NCBI GenBank assembly: GCA_903864555.1
Contig: CAIPGJ010000111.1
Coordinates: 1-12,281 of the forward strand
Direction: 5' to 3'
Length of the DNA: 12,281 nucleotides
Origin: an uncultured Pseudomonadota bacterium
GTDB taxonomy: Bacteria; Pseudomonadota; Gammaproteobacteria; Burkholderiales; SG8-39
Positions 1-6,145 of this stretch are shown here, one piece after another. A program made the translations under genes and the position numbers. A model generated the notes under the pieces. The model was not told the origin of the DNA and did not search any database. It worked only from the letters and a program-made list of their open reading frames with translations. Numbering within the stretch: position 1 is the first letter of the stretch; every line of letters begins with the position of its first letter.

Positions 1-896
1 ATCTTCTGGCGGGTGGCCGGATCCTTGAGGCTGGCTGCAGTGGCCTGGTAGACGCGGTCGATGATGGCGGGCGAAGTGCCTGCCGGGGCGAGCCAGCCCA
101 TCCAGGTGCTGGACTCATACCCGGGCACCGTTGCCGAAACCAGCGGCAGCTTGGGGAAGAGTTCGGACGGCACCTGTGTGCCCACGGCGATCACGCGAAC
201 CGCGCCGCTGCGCACCTGGGGGTCATCAGGCAGCACCAGGTTGAGCATCATCTGCACACGCCCCTGGGAGAGGTCGGTCATGGCCGGTGCCGTTCCCTTG
301 TAGGCGATGTGGGTCATCTTGACGCCGGTACGCGTGGCAAACAGTTCACCGCTCAGGTGGGCAAAACTGCCCACGCCGGTGGAGGCGTAATTGATGGCGC
401 CCGGGTCCTTGCGCGCGAGGTCGATCAGTTCCTTCACCGAATTGACGGGAAAATCCTTGGCGACCATGAGGAAGGCCGGGCTGGAGCTGATCTGGGTGAT
501 GGGCGCGAAGTCCTTCAGCGCGTTGTAGCTGATGTTGGTCATCAGGTGGGGGTTGATGACCATGGTGCCCGGCGTGCCGGCCATCAGGGTGTAACCATCC
601 GGTGCAGCCTTGGCGACCTGCCCGCCACCGATCACGCCGCCCGCTCCGGCCACGTTCTCGACCACGAAGGTCTGGCCCAGGCGCTTGCGCAGTTCCTCGG
701 CAATGATGCGCGACATCAGGTCGGTGCCGCCGCCGGTGGCAAAGGGCACCACCACGCGCACCGGCTTGGCCGGCCAGGCCTGGGCCTGGGCCTGTGCCGT
801 GCCTGCAGCGGCCAGGCCGAACAAGGCGGCTGCCGCGGCGGTCAGGACGCGGGACTGCGGTGCAACACCCCGGCGCTTCTCGGGATTCAATGACAT
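1..896 (-). CDS. Bug/TctC-family tripartite tricarboxylate transporter substrate-binding protein, C-terminus cut by window edge
   Basis: Periplasmic solute-binding protein of the Bug (TctC) family, which captures small carboxylates or related solutes. The start at 896 is preferred over an out-of-frame ATG at 900 because an AAAGGAG ribosome-binding site lies 5 nt upstream of it and the frame then stays open to the window edge. About 298 codons are present; the family usually has 320-330, so roughly 30 residues are missing. Residues 1 to about 38 form a signal peptide (basic start, Ala/Leu-rich core, AQA-type cleavage site). The mature protein opens with WPAKPVRVVVPFATGGGTD (residues 41-59), the family's first ligand-loop signature. 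APDGYTL (about 98-104) and HIAYKG follow, then a PGYE-W segment. It is the last visible gene of a minus-strand run of three Bug genes behind a selenoprotein gene. Family assignment is secure; the ligand is unknown. Confidence 0.93.
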   Translation of the reverse strand, partial: MSLNPEKRRGVAPQSRVLTAAAAALFGLAAAGTAQAQAQAWPAKPVRVVVPFATGGGTDLMSRIIAEELRKRLGQTFVVENVAGAGGVIGGGQVAKAAPDGYTLMAGTPGTMVINPHLMTNISYNALKDFAPITQISSSPAFLMVAKDFPVNSVKELIDLARKDPGAINYASTGVGSFAHLSGELFATRTGVKMTHIAYKGTAPAMTDLSQGRVQMMLNLVLPDDPQVRSGAVRVIAVGTQVPSELFPKLPLVSATVPGYESSTWMGWLAPAGTSPAIIDRVYQATAASLKDPATRQK

Positions 897-994
897 ACAT
901 TCTCCTTTGGTGTTCAGGATCGGCCGGTCATGCTGCCGGCTCGACAAGGCTTTCGTACTGGTGGCCGGCGCACCCGAAAAACCCGGATCAAGGC

Positions 995-1016
995 GCGCCC
1001 GGCGATGCCAGGGCGC
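995..1016 (-). terminator. Hairpin abutting a stop codon, possible weak terminator
   Basis: On the minus strand a GCGCCC/GGGCGC stem continues, past one bulged T, into GGC/GCC closed by an ATC triloop. It starts at the base after the TAG stop (1019-1017) of the second Bug gene. A run of five T follows, but only after about 14 nt of GC-rich sequence, so it is not a classical intrinsic terminator. It may attenuate transcription between the two Bug genes or stabilise the 3' end. The 120-bp gap (897-1016) holds nothing else I recognise apart from the next gene's ribosome-binding site. Confidence 0.4.
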
Positions 1017-2012
1017 CTAGTCTACCGTGGCGCCGGTCTCTTTCACCACCCGCGTCCACTTCACGATTTCATTGCGGATGAAGGCCTCGAATTCGCGGGG
1101 ACTGTTACCCACCGGTTCGGCGCCTTCACGGGCCAGCCGCTCCTTCACGTCCGGCTCCTTGAGCGCCTTGACCAGAACGGCATTGAGGCGCGCCACCACC
1201 GGCGCCGGCGTGCCGCCCGGTGCCACCAGCCCCGCCCAGTTGATGGATTCGTAGCCCGGCAAAGTTTCGGCGACTGTCGGCACATCGGGCATCAGCGTGC
1301 TGCGTGCCGGCGTGGTCACGGCGATGGGACGCAGGCGCCCGGCCTTCAGCAGTGGCTGCGCGGCAATCACGGTGCTCAGCATCACATCCACCCGGCCCCC
1401 GGCCACATCAGCCAGTGCCGGTGCGCCACCCTTGTAGGGCACGTGCGTCATCTTCGCCGCCTGCAGGCCCAGCAATTCCATGCCCAGCTGGTTGATGCTG
1501 CCATTGCCGGCGGAACCGAAGGTGAGCTTGCCCTGGCTCTTCTTCGCCAGTTCGATCAGGTCCTTCATGGTGCGGATGGGCAGGTCGGGGTTGGACACGA
1601 TGATCATCGCGGTGGAGGCAAACAGCGAGATGGGCGCGAAATCCTTCTGCGTGTTGTAGGGCAGCGTGCGCAGGCCGGTGGCGTTGATCACAAAGGCGGG
1701 CGTGGTGAGCAGCAGGGTGTAGCCATCGGGCGGGGCTTTGGCCACGATTTCCGTCCCCACCACCGCACCGCCGCCGGCGCGGTTGTCGACGATGGTCTGC
1801 TGCCCCAGCGACTCACCCAGTTTCTGCCCGACCAGGCGGCCGAACATGTCGGCGGCAGCCCCCGGCGCAAACGGCACGATGAGGCGGATGCTTTTCTCCG
1901 GCCATGCGGCATCGGCCGCCGTGGCCGGTTGCGCTGCCGGAAAGAGGCCAGCGAGGGCCGCCATTGTCATTGTCACTGCATATCGCGCTGCTGCTTGTTT
2001 CGCCACGTGCAT
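1017..2012 (-). CDS. Bug/TctC-family substrate-binding protein (331 aa)
   Basis: Second periplasmic Bug-type solute receptor of the minus-strand cluster. The frame stays open far upstream (to about 2561), but that extension lies across the next gene. The ATG at 2012 follows GAGGAG at a normal distance and begins an obvious signal peptide (MHVAKQ, then a hydrophobic stretch, cleavage near residues 30-36), so it is the start. Recognisable segments are WPEKSIRLIVPFAPGAAAD (about residues 37-55), PPDGYTL, HVPYKGGAPAL and PDVPTVAE. An oddity: the usual Gly-Gly-Pro of the first ligand loop is replaced by Gly-Ala-Ala-Ala, unlike the other Bug proteins here, which may reflect a different ligand. The gene ends with TAG at 1019-1017. 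It lies 38 bp downstream of the third Bug gene and is probably cotranscribed with it. The ligand is unknown. Confidence 0.93.
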   Translation of the reverse strand: MHVAKQAAARYAVTMTMAALAGLFPAAQPATAADAAWPEKSIRLIVPFAPGAAADMFGRLVGQKLGESLGQQTIVDNRAGGGAVVGTEIVAKAPPDGYTLLLTTPAFVINATGLRTLPYNTQKDFAPISLFASTAMIIVSNPDLPIRTMKDLIELAKKSQGKLTFGSAGNGSINQLGMELLGLQAAKMTHVPYKGGAPALADVAGGRVDVMLSTVIAAQPLLKAGRLRPIAVTTPARSTLMPDVPTVAETLPGYESINWAGLVAPGGTPAPVVARLNAVLVKALKEPDVKERLAREGAEPVGNSPREFEAFIRNEIVKWTRVVKETGATVD

Positions 2013-2025
2013 GTCCTGCTCCTCT

Positions 2026-2039
2026 GTTACTGCAGTAAC
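2026..2039. repeat. Perfect 14-bp palindrome between two Bug genes
   Basis: GTTACTGCAGTAAC is a perfect dyad within the 38-bp gap between two minus-strand Bug genes, just upstream of the GAGGAG ribosome-binding site of the downstream one. It could be an operator half-site pair or a small RNA hairpin affecting initiation. No partner copy was noticed in the window. Confidence 0.6.
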
Positions 2040-2050
2040 CATGAAAAGGC

Positions 2051-3034
2051 TTACTCCGCCTTGATGCCGGCGTGCTTGACGACCTCGGACCACTTGGTGA
2101 GTTCTGATTTCACATACTCGGTAAATTGCTCGGGGCTGCTGGCCACCACTTCCCCGCCTTCGGCCGTGAACACCTTGCTGACATCGGGATGCTTCAGCGC
2201 CCTGCCCGTTTCCTGGGCAATGCTGCGGACCAGCGCCGGCGGGGTACCACCGGCGACGAACACGCCGAACCAGACCGAGGCTTCGAAACCCGGAAAACCG
2301 GACTCCGCCACGGTGGGCAGGTCGGGCAGCATCTTCACCCGCTGCCGGCTGGTGATGGCCAGGGGTTGCAGCTTGCCCGACTTCACGAAGGGCAAGGCGG
2401 CCATGGCATTGGAAAAAGCCACCTCCACCTGCCCGCCCACCAGATCGTTCAGCGCGGCGATCGAACCTTTGTAGGGGATGTGGGCGATCTGGGTGCCGGC
2501 CATCTTGTTCAGCAGCTCGCAGGTGAGGTGATTGCCTGAGCCGATGCCGGCCGAGGCGCAATGCAGCGCCCCGGGTTTGGCCCTGGCCAGGACCAGCATG
2601 TCCTTGAAGTTCTTCGCGGGCAGCGACGGATGCGCCGTCAGCATGTAGGGCTGCGAGCTGATCTGCGTCACCGGCAGCAGGTCAGTCGCCGTGTTGTAGG
2701 GCAGCTTCTGATAGACGAAGGGATTGACCACGATCTGCGAGGTGCCAATCAGCAGGGTGTGTCCATCCGGCGGCGACTTGGCCACCACTTCGGTGCCGAT
2801 GATGGTGCCGGCGCCGGCGCGGTTCTCGACGATCACCGTCTGGCCGGACTGTTCCGTGAGTTTCTGCGCGATCAGGCGTCCGGCGATGTCCACCGGACCA
2901 CTGGGCGGAAAGGGCACGACGATGCGTGCCGCTTTGGTCGGAAAGCCCTGGCCCCAGGCACTGCCTGCCAGCAGGGCGAGAACACTACCGGCCCATGCCA
3001 GGCCGGCCCTGCTTTGTTTATTGGTGCGACTCAT
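2051..3034 (-). CDS. Bug/TctC-family substrate-binding protein (327 aa)
   Basis: Periplasmic Bug-type solute receptor, the Bug gene nearest the selenoprotein gene. The ATG at 3034 follows an AAGGAGG ribosome-binding site by about 7 nt. A signal peptide covers residues 1 to about 28 (MSRTNKQSR, then an Ala/Leu core ending SAWG). The mature part starts FPTKAARIVVPFPPSGPVD (about 31-49), with Ser-Gly-Pro in the ligand loop. Further family marks are PPDGHTLL, HIPYKGSIAAL, PDLPTVAESGFPGFE and the closing helical segment. Length is normal. The gene lies 84 bp downstream of the selenoprotein stop codon, on the same strand, so the two may share a transcript. No TctA/TctB membrane proteins are adjacent. 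The family is secure and the ligand unknown. Confidence 0.95.
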   Translation of the reverse strand: MSRTNKQSRAGLAWAGSVLALLAGSAWGQGFPTKAARIVVPFPPSGPVDIAGRLIAQKLTEQSGQTVIVENRAGAGTIIGTEVVAKSPPDGHTLLIGTSQIVVNPFVYQKLPYNTATDLLPVTQISSQPYMLTAHPSLPAKNFKDMLVLARAKPGALHCASAGIGSGNHLTCELLNKMAGTQIAHIPYKGSIAALNDLVGGQVEVAFSNAMAALPFVKSGKLQPLAITSRQRVKMLPDLPTVAESGFPGFEASVWFGVFVAGGTPPALVRSIAQETGRALKHPDVSKVFTAEGGEVVASSPEQFTEYVKSELTKWSEVVKHAGIKAE

Positions 3035-3109
3035 GTACCGCCTCCTTGGTGGCTGCCGGACATCTCTGGTGTGTGGTGGTGCTGATTTTGTGCTGAGGCC
3101 CGGCAGGAT

Positions 3110-3121
3110 TGAATCGATTCA
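3110..3121. repeat. 12-bp palindrome over the selenoprotein stop codon
   Basis: TGAATCGATTCA is a perfect dyad. On the minus strand it includes the TGA stop (3121-3119) of the UGSC selenoprotein gene and runs into the 84-bp gap before the next Bug gene. The rest of the gap shows only the Bug gene's ribosome-binding site. It is short enough to be chance. Confidence 0.5.
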
Positions 3122-4717
3122 GGTGATTTCACGGGTGACCGACCTGGTATTGCCGAAACTCTGCACATAGGCCGAATGCGTGCCCGGACCGCCGGCCACC
3201 AGGATACCCAGCTCGGCCGGACTGGCGCAGGCGGGCAGCAGGGTGTCGCGGGTGACCACGCCCAGTTCGGCGCGGCGCGAGTGCGTGGCCTGCTCGAAGT
3301 CGATGCCGGCCATCATGCTCGCCGGCATCTTCGAGGCCTCCCACAGCAGCCGCTTGGCCTCGGCCTTGCTGAGGCCACCGCCCTTGAGGATGTCGGCGTA
3401 CTCCGGGCACAACACCACCCAGGGCTGGCCGCAGGTGCGGTAGTCATTGCCGGCCGGGCGCGGCATGGATTGGCCAAACACGCGCACCACTTCATCGACG
3501 ATCTTGGAGCGGGTGTTCATGTTGACGATGCCTTCGGCGCCGACCACGGTCACGGCATTCTGGTCCGCGCGCATGCCGCGCTCCACATGCAGCGGCTCCC
3601 AGGGGCTGTCGGCCTCGTTCTCGGCGCAGCAGAAGGAGTACTTGCCCGGATAGCCATGCGTGGCGCGATCCATCTCGCCGGGCATGGCGCGACCGATGTT
3701 CTGCAGCACCAGCCGCAACGCCCGCCCCATGGTGGCATTGGCCCAGTTGCCCTGCCCCAGGCAGTTGGCGCCGCTGTTCATGCCCAGCTGCTTGGCAATG
3801 GGCCCATTGACGATCAGCCACACCGCCACCGGGTTGGTGGTGGCCTGTATGCCCTGCAGGTTGAACTTCGGGTCGGTCACCGCATCCACAGCAGCGATCA
3901 GCACCGGCAGGTACTCCGGATCGCAGCCGGCCATCACGGCATTGATGGCGATGCGCTCGACCGTGGCCGCGCCATAACCGGGCGCCACCAGGCCGATCAC
4001 CTCGGCCGGGTCACGCCGCGTCGCACGCAGCATGCGTTCCACCCGCGCGCGCGTGGGCGGCACCACGGGAAAGCCATCGGTCCAGCGCTGCTGGCGAAAA
4101 TGCAGATTGACCGCATCCAGGTCATCGGCCAGTTCGATCAGGCCTGCCCGCTGGCTGGCCGCGATGGCATTGCCCCTGGGCGCTGCCGCGGGGGACACCA
4201 GGTGCAGGATATTCTCCGCGCACTGGATCGCCAGCTCGCGGATGCCCTCGCGCTTGATGGCGCCGAAGGGATGCGGCACGATGGCCAGCGGCATCTCGGG
4301 AAAAGCGAGGCCGCGTGCCTGGGCACGACCCAGCGATTCAAAAGCCGTGGACACCACCGAGGCGGTGGCCAGACCGCGCTTGGCGGCTTCTGCGCTGTCG
4401 TGGACACTCCACGACGTGCAGGACCCTCAGTCGCCCGACCCGGTGATGACCAGGTCGCACTTGTCCAGCAGCTCCTGCATCACCGCATCGCCGGCCGGCA
4501 CCGAGGCCTGGCGCTTCTTGAAGATCAAAGTCCCAGCCGCGCCATGGCGGGTCTTGAACACCTCGGCCAGGTCTTCGATCAGATAGTCGAAATTGGGCTT
4601 GGTATTGTCGATGAAGCCCACCACCTTGCCTTTCACATCGGCAAGCGTGCGGTACTTCTGGACGTCGCCGTCGCGATAGGGGGCGATCGGATCGTAGACG
4701 GACATACGTGCGGGCAT
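3119..4717 (-). CDS. UGSC-family selenoprotein with in-frame UGA-encoded selenocysteine at residue 97 (532 aa)
   Basis: The product is one protein read through a TGA at 4429-4427. The residues before it are DLVITGSGD and those after are GSCTSW, so the codon lies exactly at the U of the Sec-Gly-Ser-Cys motif (97-100) that names the UGSC family. The frame then runs 435 further sense codons to TGA at 3121-3119. No plausible ribosome-binding site precedes a restart after the TGA, which argues against two genes. The start at 4717 has GAGGAG 8 nt upstream. Residues 20-165 look alpha/beta, with strands such as KVVGFIDNT and DLVITGSGD, and form the UGSC domain. Residues 200-525 are a second conserved region (WTDGFPVVPPT at 212-222, ATVERIAINAVMAGC at 251-265, SFCCAENE at 361-368). 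There is no signal peptide, so it should be cytoplasmic. The Sec-x-x-Cys spacing suggests selenol/thiol redox chemistry, but the reaction is unknown. Three Bug receptor genes follow on the same strand. Confidence 0.94.
4390..4429 (-). promoter_or_regulatory. Bacterial SECIS element with its UGA selenocysteine codon
   Basis: On the minus strand the UGA (4429-4427) is followed by 11 nt and then a perfect 8-bp stem, GTCGTGGA (4415-4408) with TCCACGAC (4404-4397), closed by a GTG triloop (or a 7-bp stem with an AGTGT loop). A lower 4-bp stem, CTGC (4421-4418) with GCAG (4393-4390), can form across a small internal loop. The apical loop begins 18-19 nt after the UGA and has a G in its first two positions. 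Both fit the known bacterial SECIS rules for SelB recruitment. The bulged U important in E. coli fdhF is not evident. Folding energy was not computed. Confidence 0.88.
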
Positions 4718-5036
4718 TGCCACTGCTCCTCTATTTCTGCCATTTTCGCCGGACTGCCTGTACAGGCTCATCCCGGCGCGTTGGCCTTCTTCGGATTGAA
4801 CTGACCATCGCTTAAGGATGCCTTCAAGACAAGGGGAAATCCACGCTCCATCATAGACCAAGCCCCGGAACAATCTGACACGCGACAGCTGAAAGCGCCT
4901 TTTCCCCGCAACGACAGAAATGATAGTTTGTCATCAGGGTGGAAGATTGCATCTTTATTGACAGGATCGCAACGGTTACGATGCCGCAACACCACCGGGT
5001 AGCAACTGCCAGATCCCGGGAGAAAAGGAGCCAAGG
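4718..5036. other. Divergent intergenic region between selenoprotein and MBL-fold genes
   Basis: This 319-bp region should hold the promoters of both divergent blocks. On the plus strand TTGACA (4958-4963) is a consensus -35 box, but no good -10 lies 16-18 nt downstream. On the minus strand TATGAT (4855-4850) resembles a -10 but has a poor -35. Each start has a clear ribosome-binding site: GAGGAG before 4717 and AAGGAG before 5037. Nothing resembles a regulator gene, a tRNA or a tRNA-Sec. The selenoprotein frame stays open back to 4873, but that stretch has no ribosome-binding site matching an earlier ATG. Confidence 0.6.
4756..4767. repeat. 12-bp palindrome upstream of the selenoprotein gene
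   Basis: GCCTGTACAGGC is a perfect dyad whose near end lies 38 bp upstream of the selenoprotein ATG at 4717. It is well placed for an operator or a 5'-UTR hairpin. No second copy was found in the window. Confidence 0.5.
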
Positions 5037-5864
5037 ATGGATTGCATTTACGAAGTCTTCGCCATCAAATATGCAACCCGAAGCGCACGTCGGGCCGACA
5101 ACTTTGTGGGCGGTGATCCGCACGATGCGCCCATGCCGATGGCCTACTACGTCTGGCTGATCCGGAATTCCGAGCGCACTTTTGTGGTTGATACCGGGTT
5201 CTCCCGCGAGATGGCTGCCAGGCGCAAGCGCACCTATCTGCGCACACCCGCTGAGGGTCTCGCGCTGCTGGGAGTGGATGCACGGCAGGTTCAGGAAGTC
5301 ATCCTTACCCACCTGCACTATGACCACGTGGGCACCTTCCAGGACTTCCCCGCGGCCCGCTTCCACCTGCAGGACGATGAAATGCAATATGCAACCGGGC
5401 GCCATATGCGCCACGCCCGATTTAATCATGGGTATGAAGTGGAAGACGTGGTCGGCATGGTTCGCCTCGCCTACAAGGACCGGGTCAGCTTCCACAAGGG
5501 CGACGCAGTGATTGCGCCCAACGTGAGTCTGCACCGCATCGGCGGGCACACCCATGGACTGCAATGCGTGCGGGTGATGACGCGCCGTGGATGGCTGGTT
5601 CTGGCATCGGATGCCAGCCATTACTACGAGCACATGGAAACCAACCGGTGTTTCCCGACCAGCTTTCATCTCGGCGAGATGGTTGAGGGCTACACGACCC
5701 TCAACGCATTGGCGGAATCGCCCCGACATATCATCCCGGGTCATGATCCACTGGTGATGTCCCGATATCCCAGCCCCAGTCCGGCGCTGGAAGGAATCGC
5801 CGTGCAATTGCATGTGGAACCTGCGGCCGATCAGCCTGCGCATCCAGGCGGGGCCGCCCACTGA
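5037..5864 (+). CDS. MBL-fold metallohydrolase, N-acyl-homoserine-lactonase-like (275 aa)
   Basis: Metallo-beta-lactamase-fold hydrolase with a two-metal site. The HxHxDH motif THLHYDHVG puts His92, His94, Asp96 and His97 in place. GGHTHG supplies His171, the Asp of SDASH is Asp192, and PGHDP supplies His236. This ligand set and the short length fit the AiiA/AttM-like lactonase branch, whose members open lactone rings. Lactonase activity on a homoserine lactone is only one option; a catabolic lactone or ester is as likely given the neighbours. ATG at 5037 follows AAGGAG by 6 nt. No signal peptide is seen, so it is probably cytoplasmic. Translation ends at three consecutive in-frame TGA codons (5862-5870). 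It is divergent from the selenoprotein gene and heads the plus-strand block, 281 bp before the next gene. Confidence 0.92.
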   Translation: MDCIYEVFAIKYATRSARRADNFVGGDPHDAPMPMAYYVWLIRNSERTFVVDTGFSREMAARRKRTYLRTPAEGLALLGVDARQVQEVILTHLHYDHVGTFQDFPAARFHLQDDEMQYATGRHMRHARFNHGYEVEDVVGMVRLAYKDRVSFHKGDAVIAPNVSLHRIGGHTHGLQCVRVMTRRGWLVLASDASHYYEHMETNRCFPTSFHLGEMVEGYTTLNALAESPRHIIPGHDPLVMSRYPSPSPALEGIAVQLHVEPAADQPAHPGGAAH

Positions 5865-5964
5865 TGATGAGACGGCAGATTCACTGCTCACTGCCGCGGT
5901 TGCGCACGGAAGGCGGTTTGTTTCACAGGTAGACTATGCGAAAGGATTTAGAGTGCCTAACAAT

Positions 5965-5986
5965 GCGAGGGGACACATCCCCTCGC
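5965..5986. terminator. 9-bp perfect hairpin downstream of the MBL-fold gene
   Basis: GCGAGGGGA pairs with TCCCCTCGC around a CACA loop, about 100 bp after the MBL-fold stop. It is GC-rich and very stable in appearance but lacks a T-run, so it could be a Rho-assisted or 3'-end-protecting structure rather than a classical terminator. Confidence 0.45.
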
Positions 5987-6002
5987 GCTCCCCAAAGTCA
6001 GA

Positions 6003-6029
6003 GCGCCTAACGGCAATTCTGTTAGGCGC
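6003..6029. repeat. 9-bp inverted repeat GCGCCTAAC/GTTAGGCGC
   Basis: GCGCCTAAC and GTTAGGCGC flank a 9-nt loop. A further partial copy, GTGCCTAACAATGCG, lies about 50 bp to the left (from 5953). The GCCTAAC and GTTAGGC ends match the core-site consensus of integron attC sites, but the internal spacing is not that of a standard attC. It could also act as a terminator for the upstream gene, although no T-run follows. Confidence 0.5.
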
Positions 6030-6145
6030 CCTTATCCAGAATTCGATGCCGGATGAGGATCCGAGACAAGTCGATGAGTTTGATGCAGAAGCACTGGAAG
6101 AACACCAGATCCACAAGAACCAATCGTCCAATAAAGGAGGAAACC

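Larger units (their letters stand above)
5865..6145. other. Intergenic region with hairpins and a Bug-gene ribosome-binding site
   Basis: No gene is recognised in this 281-bp gap. It holds two strong hairpins (listed separately) and, at its right end, AAAGGAGG 5 nt before the ATG at 6146. The Bug frame is open back to an ATG at 6053, but that upstream stretch is highly charged and would bury the signal peptide, so it is not taken as coding. No convincing sigma-70 promoter was seen. Confidence 0.6.

Noticed and set aside
2013..2561. In-frame N-terminal extension of the second Bug gene to 514 residues
   Set aside because: It lies across the next Bug gene and would place the signal peptide in mid-protein; the start at 2012 has its own GAGGAG.
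3119..4717. Pseudogene broken by a nonsense mutation
   Set aside because: Apart from the motif-located TGA there are no stops or frameshifts over 533 codons, and the protein keeps conserved-looking motifs on both sides.
3176..4804. 542-codon plus-strand open frame opposite the selenoprotein gene
   Set aside because: His/Gly/Arg-rich shadow translation without domain character; the minus strand carries the real gene.
4427..4873. A separate short gene ending at the TGA at 4427, with a second gene restarting at GTG 4357
   Set aside because: The break falls exactly on the U of the UGSC motif, a SECIS-like hairpin follows, and no ribosome-binding site precedes the GTG. One selenoprotein explains everything better.
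4718..5036. A tRNA-Sec (selC) gene next to the selenoprotein
   Set aside because: No long acceptor stem, T-loop GGTTCGA-type sequence or TCA anticodon stem-loop could be found in this gap or in 7127-7395.
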